A stretch of 64,000 nt of DNA from Candidatus Leptovillus affinis (GCA_016705235.1 JADIYP010000005.1:372001-436000), one strand, 5' to 3'; positions 1-8,227 are shown, counted from the first letter of the stretch. Made by a program: numbers and translations. The notes: a model not told the origin generated them from the sequence alone.

Positions 1-93
1 AACTTCTGGCGCAGGCTGTCGCTAAAGCCATTCAACGGCCGTAACCAATCGCCCCAGACCAGGAAAAATGATAGGTTGCGGCCGCTTCACCTA

Positions 94-1179
94 TCAGGGC
101 AATAATATCATGGCTTGCGGATTCAGCCGCAGGCTCACCGGCTGACCAATGTCCGGCAGCGTTTCGGCGGTGTCGAATTCTAGCTTCAAAGACACGGCCG
201 TTTCCCCCACCGTCACCACAATCGTCGCAATCTGGTAACGCCCACGAAACGACACATCGGCGAGACGGCCGTGTACCACATTCTCGCCCGTGTCGTCGGC
301 CGTTGTGAACCGGGCCGCTTCCGGCCGGATAAGCAGGTTGGTTGCCGCGCCGACCGGCAGGCTGTTGGGTAAGTCCGTAAAAACCAGCGGCCCAAGGGGC
401 GTTTGCGCGCGGGGCGGCTGGCCGCCGAGGAGTTCGGCGGGCAATATGTTTTCCATGCCCAGAAAACGGGCCACAAAATGGGAGGCTGGCCGGGCATAGA
501 GGTCGGTGGGGCGGCCAACTTGCTCCACGCGTCCGGCGTTCATCACCACCACCCGGTCGGCGATGGCAAACGCTTCCGCCTGGTCGTGGGTGACGTAAAC
601 GGCCGTTATCCCTTCCGGCCGCCCTACCAGCCCGCCAGCCTGCTTGAGAATGGCGCGTAAATCGAGCATGAGCCGCTCGCGCAGGGCGCGGTCGAGTGCG
701 CCCAACGGCTCGTCCAGCAGCAGCAGGCGCGGCGCGGGGGCCAGGGCGCGGGCCAACGCCACGCGCTGCTGCTCGCCCCCGGACAGTTCGTGGATGGCGC
801 GTTGGGCAAAGCCGGCCAGCCCGACGAGTTCCAGAGCTTGCGCAGCACGGCCGTTTGCTTTTTCTGGCGGCCACTGCTGCATCCGCAGGCCAAAGACCAC
901 GTTCTGACCGACGTTTTTATGCGGGAAGAGGGCGTAATCCTGAAAGACCATGCCGAAGCCGCGCCGGTGGACGGGCACGGCCGTTACATCTTCCCCATCT
1001 AGCAGCACTTCGCCGCTGTCGGCCGTCTCCAGGCCGGCGATGATGCGCAGCAGTGTGGTCTTGCCGCAGCCGCTTGGCCCCAGCAGGGCCACAATCTCCC
1101 CCGCCGCCACGGAGAGCGAGATGGAACGGAGAACGGCCGTGTCGTCGAATGATTTTTGGATGGCGTTTAGGTCTAGCAT
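94..1179 (-). CDS. ABC transporter ATP-binding protein (thiamine/Fe3+/polyamine-type importer ATPase)
   Basis: Cytoplasmic ATPase, 361 aa, powering the importer whose permease lies just upstream (1227-2900). Walker A GPSGCGKTT is near residue 34. The signature LSGGEQQRVALARAL is followed by Walker B LLLLDEP, and the H-loop is VTHDQ. The last ~110 residues form a TOBE-like C-terminal domain, as in the PotA/FbpC/ThiQ class. The ATG at 1179 has no clear Shine-Dalgarno, so translation may depend on coupling or readthrough from the permease 47 bp upstream. No substrate-binding protein is in the window, so the substrate (thiamine, iron or similar) cannot be fixed; it may lie to the left of position 1. 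The first 93 bases hold nothing I can assign. Confidence 0.9.
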   Translation of the reverse strand: MLDLNAIQKSFDDTAVLRSISLSVAAGEIVALLGPSGCGKTTLLRIIAGLETADSGEVLLDGEDVTAVPVHRRGFGMVFQDYALFPHKNVGQNVVFGLRMQQWPPEKANGRAAQALELVGLAGFAQRAIHELSGGEQQRVALARALAPAPRLLLLDEPLGALDRALRERLMLDLRAILKQAGGLVGRPEGITAVYVTHDQAEAFAIADRVVVMNAGRVEQVGRPTDLYARPASHFVARFLGMENILPAELLGGQPPRAQTPLGPLVFTDLPNSLPVGAATNLLIRPEAARFTTADDTGENVVHGRLADVSFRGRYQIATIVVTVGETAVSLKLEFDTAETLPDIGQPVSLRLNPQAMILLP

Positions 1180-1190
1180 GGCAGGACGAA

Positions 1191-1223
1191 AGATTTGACA
1201 AATCTTAAAGATTTGTCAAATCT
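1191..1223. repeat. Perfect hairpin between permease and ATPase genes
   Basis: Two 15-nt arms, AGATTTGACAAATCT and its complement, separated by 3 nt, lie in the 47-bp gap between the two ABC genes. Each arm is itself nearly palindromic. It resembles the hairpins at 2943-2976 and 40767-40799 in its AGAYYTGACA-like ends. There is no T-tract, so it is more likely an mRNA processing/stability or dispersed repeat element than a terminator. Confidence 0.75.
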
Positions 1224-1226
1224 GAA

Positions 1227-2900
1227 TTAAAACTCCCCCACATCCGCATAACGGAACCGCTCAATCGCCACAAAGCCCACCGCGCAGACGAGCATGAGGA
1301 TGGTGCTCATGGCCATCGCCTGCCCAAAGTTGAGCGCGCCGGGCTGGCCCAGGTAGCGTTGGATGGCGATGGGCAGCGTGAGGTAGCCGCTGTTGGGGCG
1401 CACGATAAAGCTGGTGGCGCCAAATTCGCCCATGCTGACGGTGAAGGCGAAGACGGCCGCCACCAGCAGCGCCCGCCCCATAATCGGCAAATCCACTTCG
1501 CGCCAGACGCGGGCGGGCGACGCGCCGAGCACGGCCGCCGCTTCGCGCAGGCTGGGTTTGATGCCCAGCAAGACGGGCATGAGGCTGCGCACGACGAAGG
1601 GGAAGGCCACCAGCGTGTGGGCGATCAATACCAGCAAGGGCGAGGTGCGCAGCCAATTAAACGTGACCACGTAGCCGAAGCCCAGCGTAACCGCCGACGC
1701 GCCGAGCGGCAGCATGAACAGGGGGTCTAGCCAGTTGCGCCAGCGCGACGGCCGTACCAGCACCGTCGTCGTCAGCACTCCCAGCAGGCCGGCCAGCAGC
1801 ACCGTCAACAGGGCATAGCCGATGGAATTGCGCACGGCCGTGAGCGGCGGCACAAAGATCACACTGCCCCGGCGCAGTTCCGGCAGCGCCTGATAGTAGG
1901 CCAGCGTGAACTGCCCGTCGCGGTCCACCAGCGAGCGCCACACCAGGGCGGCCAGCGGACTGAGCAAAAACAGGCCCAACCCGGCGATGAGGGCGGCCAC
2001 GGCCGTTTTCTCCAGCCGGGTTTGCGGGCGGCGCAGATTGGTCTGCTGCGGGCGAAAATCCAGGGAGACGGCCGTGTGCTGCTGCCAGCGCGCATAAACC
2101 GACATCAGGGCAAAGGTGAACATGATTTGCAGCAGGGAAAGCAGCGCGGCAATGTCCGGGCGCAAAAAGGTGACGTACTGGCGGTAAATTTCGGTTTCCA
2201 GGGTGCTAAACTGCGGCCCACCCAGGATGAGGATGACGCCAAAGCTGGTGAAGGTGAAAAGGTAGATGAGCAGCGCGGCGCTGACCAGCGACGGCCGTAT
2301 CAGCGGCAGGGTGATTTCACGGAAAGCCCGCCAGGGCGACGCGCCCAGCACCCGCGCCGCCTCGACGACACGCGGGTTGAGGTTGGCCCAAAAGCCGCCC
2401 ACCAGCCGCACCACCACGGCCACGTTGTAAAACACGTGGGCCAGCAAAATCATCGTCAGGGTTTGCTCAAGCTGTAAAGGGGCGCGGGACAAATCGAACA
2501 AGCCGACGAGCGCCTGGTTGATGGGGCCGTTTACCCCCAACAAAGCGCGGAAGGCGGCGGCCACGACGACGGTGGGCATCACAAAGGGAATGGTGGTCAG
2601 GGCCTTCAGCAAGCTGCGGCCGCGAAAGTCGTAGTGGGCGAAGAGGTAGGCGGCAGGCAGCCCGGCGAGGAGCGTCAGCAGGGTAGACAGCCCGGCTTGC
2701 CAGAAGGTGAACCAGAGGATGCTGCGGAAATACGGCCGTTGCGCCAAATCATTAAATGCCGCCGCCGTGATGCTGAGGCGGAAGATGTTGACGAGTGGGT
2801 AAAAGAAAAAAAGCCCCAGAAACAACAGGGGGAGCAGCAGGACGATGACGCCCAGAAGGCGCAGGCCGCGCCGCTTGTTTGCCAGAAGGTTTTGCCACAT
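1227..2900 (-). CDS. ABC transporter permease, fused double membrane domain (ThiP/FbpB type)
   Basis: Inner-membrane permease with two fused binding-protein-dependent transport domains and about 12 hydrophobic segments. Each half carries an EAA-loop motif that docks the ATPase: EAARVLGASPWRAF near residue 185 and EAAAVLGASPARVW near residue 455. A fused duplicate permease with a separate single ATPase is typical of the Fe3+ (FbpB) and thiamine (ThiP) importers. I place the start at the ATG at 2900 (MWQNLLANKRRGL). A TTG at 2936 in the same frame would add 12 residues, and neither start has a good ribosome binding site. The gene forms an operon with the downstream ATPase. Confidence 0.88.
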   Translation of the reverse strand: MWQNLLANKRRGLRLLGVIVLLLPLLFLGLFFFYPLVNIFRLSITAAAFNDLAQRPYFRSILWFTFWQAGLSTLLTLLAGLPAAYLFAHYDFRGRSLLKALTTIPFVMPTVVVAAAFRALLGVNGPINQALVGLFDLSRAPLQLEQTLTMILLAHVFYNVAVVVRLVGGFWANLNPRVVEAARVLGASPWRAFREITLPLIRPSLVSAALLIYLFTFTSFGVILILGGPQFSTLETEIYRQYVTFLRPDIAALLSLLQIMFTFALMSVYARWQQHTAVSLDFRPQQTNLRRPQTRLEKTAVAALIAGLGLFLLSPLAALVWRSLVDRDGQFTLAYYQALPELRRGSVIFVPPLTAVRNSIGYALLTVLLAGLLGVLTTTVLVRPSRWRNWLDPLFMLPLGASAVTLGFGYVVTFNWLRTSPLLVLIAHTLVAFPFVVRSLMPVLLGIKPSLREAAAVLGASPARVWREVDLPIMGRALLVAAVFAFTVSMGEFGATSFIVRPNSGYLTLPIAIQRYLGQPGALNFGQAMAMSTILMLVCAVGFVAIERFRYADVGEF

Positions 2901-2942
2901 CGGCGACAGTGTAAGAGGAAGTGGGTGAACTGTCAAACGCCA

Positions 2943-2976
2943 AGACCTGACAGGTTTTCTTAATCCTGTCAGGTCT
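2943..2976. repeat. Hairpin upstream of ABC operon
   Basis: Inverted repeat with 12-nt arms AGACCTGACAGG and CCTGTCAGGTCT and a 10-nt loop. The same kind of hairpin follows lysY at 40767-40799, which points to a dispersed intergenic repeat family rather than a gene-specific operator. Confidence 0.7.
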
Positions 2977-3060
2977 GCTCACCACTTTTGCTATCGGGTA
3001 TTGTGTTGTGGTAACGGCCGTTTCACCCGACATTCCTCACTATTTCACGTGTCAGCAAAA

Positions 3061-3180
3061 GTTTTATCCAGGTACAAAAAAATTTTTACCCCCGTGTGGG
3101 AAAAGTTTTATCCGGGTACAAAAATTTTTTCATCCCCGTGTGGGAAAAACTTTATCTGGGTACAAAAAAATTATCCCGCC
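3061..3180. repeat. Tandem 44-bp direct repeats upstream of ABC operon
   Basis: Two full units (3061-3104 and 3105-3148), each exactly 44 nt, and a degenerate third unit (3149-about 3180). Each holds a TTTATCCRGGTACAAAAA box, an A/T tract and CCCCGTGTGGGAAAA. The array lies between the HU-like gene (ending at 3287, minus strand) and the start of the importer operon. Two-unit iteration with a period near four helical turns fits a cooperative operator, but no binding protein is identifiable. Confidence 0.7.
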
Positions 3181-3286
3181 GTGTTATTCATCATAACACG
3201 CCAGGATAATAAAAAGAGACTAGAACCTGAAAGTTTGTTTTAATCCACAGTCTCTAATCGCCAATCTCCATTCTCCAACCTCCCGC

Positions 3287-3694
3287 CTACTCGGGTTCCA
3301 CCAAATTTGCCGGATACATCGTATCCCACTGCGCCAACAACTCTTCCACCGATTTACGGAGATTATGGTGATTGGTCACCTTGTCGGCCGTCCACAGCGC
3401 CGGGTCCTGCAATTTAGAAAGGGCGCTGCGGTCAGCGCGCAAGCTCATGGTTACTTCGCCGCCAACCTTCATTTGCGTCTGAATCAGTAACAAGCCATCC
3501 AGCCGCACCGTTTCGCCACGCTGCAAAGCCTCCATAATTTCGCGCATCATCTTACGGAAAATACCAAACATTTCGTCCTCATCGAACGTGGTACTCTGTT
3601 TGGCGATCCGCCGCGCCAATTCAGAAAAGTCCACAATACCCTGACTTTTAATCTTGGGACGCAAAGTGTTGATTACGCTGATTTTCTTAGCCAT
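3287..3694 (-). CDS. HU/IHF-like DNA-binding protein
   Basis: Basic 135-aa protein starting MAKKISVINTLRPKIKSQG. The pattern fits the HU-like family (an alpha-helical N-terminus, then a GETVRLDGLLLIQTQ beta-arm region) with a C-terminal extension of about 40 residues beyond the usual 90-aa HU core. The start at 3694 is fixed by AGGAGG eight bases upstream. An in-frame extension to 3775 lacks a ribosome binding site and is rejected. Its likely role is nucleoid organisation. It is transcribed toward the 44-bp repeats and is not obviously in an operon. Confidence 0.7.
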   Translation of the reverse strand: MAKKISVINTLRPKIKSQGIVDFSELARRIAKQSTTFDEDEMFGIFRKMMREIMEALQRGETVRLDGLLLIQTQMKVGGEVTMSLRADRSALSKLQDPALWTADKVTNHHNLRKSVEELLAQWDTMYPANLVEPE

Positions 3695-3841
3695 TGGAAA
3701 AAACCTCCTATTAAATTGTTGGGAACGTTGGGCTGGCCGCCCTCCGTACCCCCATGACTGTTTGTGTCGGTGCAAGTCGCAACCGCTGGCGATTAGTTTA
3801 AAAAAGGGAAATTGCCCTGTCTATAGGAAATTAAGTGGATA

Positions 3842-4088
3842 GTAGCCGCGGTTTCCTAACCGCGTCCCCACCCTCAACACCAAGAGCGCGGTAGGGATAC
3901 CGCGGCTACACGGGAAGCATCAGAACCGCCGTAGCCGCGGTTTCCTAACCGCGTCCCCGCCCTCAACACCAAGAGCGCGGTAGGAATACCGCGGCTACGT
4001 GGGAAGCATCAGAACCGCCGTAGCCGCGGTTTCCTAACCGCGTCCCCCGCCCTCAACACCAAGAGCGCGGTAGGAATACCGCGGCTAC
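3842..4088. repeat. REP-like palindromic array, three units, 3' of RAYT gene
   Basis: Three nearly identical units of 68-69 nt (3842-3909, 3931-3998, 4020-4088) with about 21-nt spacers. Each starts GTAGCCGCGGT and ends ACCGCGGCTAC, so each folds as a long imperfect hairpin. The third unit overlaps the end of the transposase gene and supplies its TAG stop codon (4085-4087). More copies flank the other side of the transposase (4640-4802). This is the arrangement of REP/BIME elements around their RAYT. Confidence 0.9.
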
Positions 4089-4621
4089 AGGTCGGGGATA
4101 TCGATGCCGGTTAAATGATCTGGCTCCTGATGGCCCCACCCAATCTCATACCAACCTCGACGGACATACTCCATATAACTGGAATGTGGATAATCTTCCG
4201 GCCGCGTCACATATCCATGCCGGACAGGGTTGTAATGGATGTAATCCATGTGATTCTTGAAATCCCGCTCGCTGCGAATGACATGATCCCAAAAGCCATG
4301 CTGCCAGAGGGTAACACGGCCGTTTTCACCCCGCGCCGCCTTATAATTCACCGTGTAATTTCGCTTTATGGAATGCATCACCTTTGATATATCCGTTGTG
4401 TGTCCTAAACGAATAAGGAAATGGAAATGCTCGTGTAAGAAAACATATGCCAGCATAATAAAGGGATGCTGGTCCTTTACCAGTCGCATGGTTGCCCGCA
4501 GGCGCTCGATTTCACTAGCCTGCGCGAATATTGGGTGACGGTGGTGGGTTACGGCCGTTATAAAATACGTCCCCTCTTCCACATAAACCCGCCGTATGCG
4601 TGCCCGCACGGGTTCTTCCAT
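4085..4621 (-). CDS. REP-associated tyrosine transposase (RAYT, Y1/HUH family)
   Basis: Single-strand DNA transposase-like protein of 178 aa. It has the HUH pair in LHEHFHFLIRL (about residue 63) and the catalytic-tyrosine helix MDYIHYNPVRHGYV (about residue 127), the core of the Y1 transposase fold (IS200/RAYT). It is flanked on both sides by GTAGCCGCGG palindromes, which identifies it as a domesticated-type RAYT acting on those REPs. The final residues and stop codon lie inside a REP unit. The start ATG at 4621 has no strong Shine-Dalgarno. The gene looks intact. Confidence 0.88.
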   Translation of the reverse strand: MEEPVRARIRRVYVEEGTYFITAVTHHRHPIFAQASEIERLRATMRLVKDQHPFIMLAYVFLHEHFHFLIRLGHTTDISKVMHSIKRNYTVNYKAARGENGRVTLWQHGFWDHVIRSERDFKNHMDYIHYNPVRHGYVTRPEDYPHSSYMEYVRRGWYEIGWGHQEPDHLTGIDIPDL

Positions 4622-4639
4622 GTTATTGTCCCCCTTGTC

Positions 4640-4802
4640 ATCGCGGTATCCTTACCGCGCCGTCAACATCTTTCCCCGTAGCCGCGGTTTCCTAACCGCG
4701 TCTTCATCATCAGCGCCAAGAACGCGGTAGGGAGGACAAGCGGTAGGGAATACCGCGGCTACGTGGCAATACCAGGAGCGCGGTAGGGATACCGCGGCTA
4801 CA
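4640..4802. repeat. REP-like palindromes 5' of RAYT gene
   Basis: One short hairpin (about 4640-4660), one full unit with an internal duplication (4679-4762), and one truncated unit ending GCGGCTAC at 4801. They share the GTAGCCGCGG/CCGCGGCTAC ends of the 3842-4088 array. The last unit supplies the TAG stop (4798-4800) of the neighbouring ABA4-like gene. Confidence 0.85.
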
Positions 4803-5238
4803 TGGGCAGTGTTTCGCCGGCGCGCGGCTCCAGCGCCCGCCAGATCAGGAAGATGAGCAGGCCAAACGGCCCGGCCATCAGCGTCAAAAAGAGCGCCGGG
4901 ATGCGAATCCAGGCGGGCGCATACAGGCGGCGGCATTGGCGATAAATCCACGCCCCGGTGAAAAGGTCCAGGGCCAGCATATGCGCCCAACCCGCCAGCG
5001 CCCCCTCGCGCGTGCTCAACCCCTGACGAATACCCTCCAGGGTGGTAAAATCAGGCAAACCTTCGCCTGACCCGGATCGCATCGCCGCTACAAGCGCCAC
5101 CACATATTGCAGCGCCCCCCAGGCAAAAATCGTCGTCGAGCGGCTGGCGCGCTCCGTGAGTGGATGTTCCGGCGCGAACATCATTGCCAGCCACAGGGGC
5201 ATGGGAAAAGCGTTGATAAATTTGAAAAACGTGTCCAT
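4798..5238 (-). CDS. ABA4-like (DUF4281) membrane protein
   Basis: 146-aa integral membrane protein with about four helices. The conserved pattern PLWLAMMFAP near the N-terminus, AGWAHMLALDLFTGAWIYR in the middle and a C-terminal LMAGPFGLLIFLIW match the ABA4-like family, known from neoxanthin synthesis in plants and of uncertain role in bacteria. The start at 5238 is preceded by GGAGG at optimal distance. A TTG at 5250 is in frame but lies over the ribosome binding site. The reading frame ends inside a REP palindrome, so the native C-terminus may have been altered by repeat insertion. Confidence 0.7.
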   Translation of the reverse strand: MDTFFKFINAFPMPLWLAMMFAPEHPLTERASRSTTIFAWGALQYVVALVAAMRSGSGEGLPDFTTLEGIRQGLSTREGALAGWAHMLALDLFTGAWIYRQCRRLYAPAWIRIPALFLTLMAGPFGLLIFLIWRALEPRAGETLPM

Positions 5239-5287
5239 TTCAGCCTCCAATGATTAAATCATGACATGAGATGTCGGGAATCTGGTA

Positions 5288-5293
5288 GATAAT
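5288..5293 (+). promoter_or_regulatory. -10 element of leaderless alkC-like gene
   Basis: GATAAT ends 6 nt before the ATG at 5300 and there is no Shine-Dalgarno, so the transcript probably starts at or next to the initiation codon. No convincing -35 box is visible. Confidence 0.5.
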
Positions 5294-5299
5294 ACGAGC

Positions 5300-6424
5300 A
5301 TGAGCGAATCAACCCTGTTTAAAGATAACCTGAACGAGACGCTGGCGGCAAATTTTGGTCGGGCCATCCAGCAAGTTTACGCAGAGTTTGACACGGCGGG
5401 TTTTGTGGCCCAGATTGCCGCGCAGCTTGCGCCGCTGGAGCTAAAGGAGCGGGTGGCGGTGTTTACGGCGGCGCTGCATGATTTTTTGCCGCAGGATTAT
5501 GGCACGGCCGTTGCCATTTTACGGCAACTCCTGCCACAACAAACCGGGCAGGATCAATCCAATTTGGGCTGGGCGCTGTGGTCCGTGGCCCATTTTGTGG
5601 AAGTGTATGGGCTGGAAGCCTTCGCCGAGTCGATGGCCGCCATGCACGAGATCACCCAGCATTTTTCTTGCGAATTTGCCATACGGCCGTATCTCGTGCG
5701 CTATCCGCAGCCAACCCTGGCCGTGCTGGACGAATGGACCGCCGATCCTCAGCCGCAGGTGCGCCGGTTGGTAAGCGAAGGCACGCGCCCGCGCTTACCC
5801 TGGGGCAGCCGCCTCTACCAGTTTATCGACGATCCCCGGCCCACCCTGGCCCTGCTGGAAAAATTGAAAGACGACCCGGCGGAAACGGTGCGCCGTTCCG
5901 TTGCCAACCACCTGAACGACATCACCAAAGATAACCCCGACCTGGTTTTGCACACCCTCCAGCGCTGGAACGACGGTCAGCCATCGGCGGAAACTGTCTG
6001 GATTACCCGCCACGCGCTGCGCAGTCTGGTGAAAGCGGGTCACCCGGAGGCGCTGGCCTTGCAAGGCTTTGGCGCGGCGCAGATTGGGCTGCGCCAGTTT
6101 GTTCTGGAACCGGCCCACATTCAGATGGGCGACACGTTGGCCTTCTCGTTTACACTGGTGAACGAAACGGCCGTGTCCCAAAATCTGGTCATCGACTATG
6201 TGGTTCACTTTGTCAAAGCCAACGGGCAGACAAGCCCCAAGGTGTTTAAGCTGAAAACGGCCGTTATCCCCGCCAACAGCGCCCTCGCCGTGCAAAAAAA
6301 TCACACCATCAAACCCATCACCACCCGTCGCTACTACCCCGGCGCGCACCGGCTGGAAATCCAGGTGAACGGCCAGATTGTCGGCGGCGGCGGCTTCGAG
6401 CTAACCATCCCCACGCAGGAGTAA
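5300..6424 (+). CDS. DNA alkylation repair glycosylase, AlkC/AlkD family
   Basis: 374-aa HEAT-repeat DNA glycosylase expected to excise alkylated bases without base flipping. Family motifs are CEFAIRPYLVRYP (about residue 125), QVRRLVSEGTRPRLPW (about 152) and VRRSVANHLNDITKDNPDL (about 196). The last ~110 residues (from about 265) look like a beta-rich immunoglobulin-like domain, as in the AlkC subgroup. The start ATG has no ribosome binding site but a GATAAT box just upstream. The next gene begins 7 bp after the stop, with its ribosome binding site in the last codons of this gene, so the two are probably co-transcribed. Confidence 0.85.
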   Translation: MSESTLFKDNLNETLAANFGRAIQQVYAEFDTAGFVAQIAAQLAPLELKERVAVFTAALHDFLPQDYGTAVAILRQLLPQQTGQDQSNLGWALWSVAHFVEVYGLEAFAESMAAMHEITQHFSCEFAIRPYLVRYPQPTLAVLDEWTADPQPQVRRLVSEGTRPRLPWGSRLYQFIDDPRPTLALLEKLKDDPAETVRRSVANHLNDITKDNPDLVLHTLQRWNDGQPSAETVWITRHALRSLVKAGHPEALALQGFGAAQIGLRQFVLEPAHIQMGDTLAFSFTLVNETAVSQNLVIDYVVHFVKANGQTSPKVFKLKTAVIPANSALAVQKNHTIKPITTRRYYPGAHRLEIQVNGQIVGGGGFELTIPTQE

Positions 6425-6430
6425 ATACAG

Positions 6431-7453
6431 ATGTCGGCAACCGTTTTTTTGTTGATTGATGCTCAGGTCAATATGTTTGCGCCGCACGCGGTGCATGATG
6501 GCGAGCGCGTGTTGGCAGCGCTGCAAAATTTGCTCGACCGGACGCGGCAGGCGGGCACGGCCGTTGTCTTTGTGCAGCACAATGGCGGCCCCGGCGAACC
6601 CGACGAACCGCAGACGCCCGGCTGGGCGATTCACCCTCACCTGTCGCCTGCCGAGGGCGAGCCGGTGGTGCAAAAGAGCACGCCCAACGCCTATTACCAG
6701 ACCAACCTGCAAGACATTCTGACCGATTTAGGCGCGCGGCGGCTGATTATAGCCGGGATGCAGACCGAATACTGCATCGACACCAATGTGCGGGTAAGCC
6801 ACGGCCTGGGCTACGATGTGGTCCTGGCCGCCGACGCCCACAGCACCTTCGACAGCCCGGAGCTAACGGCCGTGCAAATCATCGCCCACCACAATAGCGT
6901 CTTGAAATCTTTTGCTCAGGTTATCCCGGCGGCCAAGGTGGATGTGGCCTGGGCGGTTCCGCCGCTGCCGCCGCTGGCCGAGGGGTTTACGGCGGCGGAT
7001 ACGGCCGTATTGCAAACCGCCCTGGCCCAACTGGCGCAAGACGCCATCACCTACCGGCATCCAACCTATGTGCTGTACCAACTGCGCCAGATTTGGGACG
7101 CCGCCTACCGCCCGCCAGCCTTTCGCATGGCCAAACCGGAATGGACGATGGGGGTAACGGCCGTTTTCCTAGACCAGCTTCAGCGCCAGCCCGCCGCCTT
7201 CAAACAACTGGTTGTCAGCGAGGTCATCGACGTGGCGCAAATCGTGATGAAGGCTGTGATGCAAAACCAGGCCGAGACCGTGCTGGCGCTGTCCGCAGAT
7301 CAGACTCTCTGGCGCTGCCAGGCCCAGAGTTACCGCCTCGTCTATCACCTCGACCCCGACAAACGCCAATTCACGCTGCTGTCGTTGGCCGCCAACGCGC
7401 CCCAAACTGCCTCCATGGCCGACCAGTTTCGCAAACGTTTCGGCCATGCCTGA
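6431..7453 (+). CDS. Isochorismatase-family cysteine hydrolase with extra C-terminal domain
   Basis: 340-aa protein. Residues 1-175 are an isochorismatase-like hydrolase: LLIDAQVNMF supplies the catalytic Asp, a Lys follows in VVQKSTPNAYYQT, and the nucleophilic Cys is in GMQTEYCIDTN (about residue 113). Substrates in this family are small amides or nicotinamide-like compounds, and the specific one is unknown. Residues ~185-340 form a second domain that I do not recognise; the family is normally only about 180-200 aa. AGGAG overlapping the alkC stop acts as its ribosome binding site, so translation is likely coupled to the glycosylase. Confidence 0.8.
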   Translation: MSATVFLLIDAQVNMFAPHAVHDGERVLAALQNLLDRTRQAGTAVVFVQHNGGPGEPDEPQTPGWAIHPHLSPAEGEPVVQKSTPNAYYQTNLQDILTDLGARRLIIAGMQTEYCIDTNVRVSHGLGYDVVLAADAHSTFDSPELTAVQIIAHHNSVLKSFAQVIPAAKVDVAWAVPPLPPLAEGFTAADTAVLQTALAQLAQDAITYRHPTYVLYQLRQIWDAAYRPPAFRMAKPEWTMGVTAVFLDQLQRQPAAFKQLVVSEVIDVAQIVMKAVMQNQAETVLALSADQTLWRCQAQSYRLVYHLDPDKRQFTLLSLAANAPQTASMADQFRKRFGHA

Positions 7454-7457
7454 TCTC

Positions 7458-7490
7458 AGAATGGTCCAATCTCCATGATTGGACCATTCT
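7458..7490. terminator. Hairpin after isochorismatase gene
   Basis: Arms AGAATGGTCCAAT and ATTGGACCATTCT with a 7-nt loop, just after the stop codon. There is no strong T-tract. It belongs to a GATTGGACCAATC-like palindrome family also present at 43467-43495, 47266-47281 and 47470-47485. Confidence 0.5.
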
Positions 7491-7623
7491 AAATGCGCCG
7501 CCTGAAACTTTCAGATTCAGCGCCCGTATAGTGGGTGCTATCTGTTTGGACCAGGAGGCGCGGATGGCGACTTTTCTATCCGCAAACCGACTTATTCACT
7601 CATGGTTCGTGGTTACTCTGGTG

Positions 7624-7687
7624 AAAACCCCAAGGGTTTTGTTGCAATAAGGCGGTTTCCCAGAGGCCCCAAAAACCCTTGGGGTTT
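7624..7687. repeat. AACCCCAAGGGTT palindrome pair
   Basis: Inverted pair (7624-7640 and 7671-7687) of the AACCCCAAGGGTTTT repeat found in arrays near 17 kb, with a 30-nt loop. It lies in the 5' leader of the gene at 7727, about 40 bp before its start. Confidence 0.8.
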
Positions 7688-7726
7688 GGGGCGCGTTACA
7701 AAAATTATTTTTTCAGGAGTGTTACT

Positions 7727-8170
7727 ATGACCGATGATATTTCCCGTTTGAAAGAAGAAGAAAAAGTGAACCGTATCGAAATCGACAAGACCGACCTGAA
7801 TGAAACTGGAACCGTCTCTACAGAACCAGGGCGGGGCACGGCCGTTTCGCAAAATAAAAATTGGGTCGGCGGCGTCATCCTCATTGCCATTGGCGTGATT
7901 TTTCTCGTTACCAACCTGGGCGGGTTTCAGTTAAACAACTGGTGGGCTTTGTTCATCCTCATCCCGGCCTTTTCCAATTTTGCCAGCGCCTGGGAAAATT
8001 ACAGCAAAAACCGCCGCCTCACCAAATCCGGCCGTGGTTCCATTGTGGGCGGGCTGATTTTGTCGTTAATTGCCTTCACCTTCATATTTGAATGGCCCTG
8101 GGCCATCATCTGGCCTGTTTTCCTGATCATCGGCGGCGTTGGCGCGTTGATTGGCGGTTGGTTCGAATAA
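7727..8170 (+). CDS. Small membrane protein, LiaF/DUF5668-like
   Basis: 147 aa. A charged cytoplasmic N-terminus of about 45 residues is followed by four hydrophobic segments in a pattern (VGGVILIAIGVIFLVTNLG, then WWALFILIPA) typical of the LiaF transmembrane/DUF5668 region. Such proteins often sit beside envelope-stress systems, but no such partner is adjacent here. The ATG at 7727 has CAGGAG upstream. The gene is followed by a bidirectional terminator at 8192. Confidence 0.65.
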   Translation: MTDDISRLKEEEKVNRIEIDKTDLNETGTVSTEPGRGTAVSQNKNWVGGVILIAIGVIFLVTNLGGFQLNNWWALFILIPAFSNFASAWENYSKNRRLTKSGRGSIVGGLILSLIAFTFIFEWPWAIIWPVFLIIGGVGALIGGWFE

Positions 8171-8191
8171 ACGTCTCGGCAATTCGCAAAT

Positions 8192-8227
8192 AAAAAACCG
8201 CCACGCGGGTTTGCGTGACGGTTTTTT
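8192..8227. terminator. Bidirectional intrinsic terminator
   Basis: AAAAAACCGCCACGC, loop, then GCGTGACGGTTTTTT (one mismatch) between convergent genes ending at 8170 and 8250. It has A-tract and T-tract flanks for both strands. Confidence 0.85.

Noticed and set aside
917..1201. Small gene overlapping the 5' end of the ABC ATPase
   Set aside because: Frame-shifted shadow of the ATPase (low-complexity Arg/Gly/His composition).
3061..3180. CRISPR array
   Set aside because: Only two to three adjacent repeats with no unique spacers and no cas genes.
3842..4088. CRISPR-like repeats
   Set aside because: Spacers are identical (about 21 nt), and the units are hairpins tied to an adjacent RAYT.
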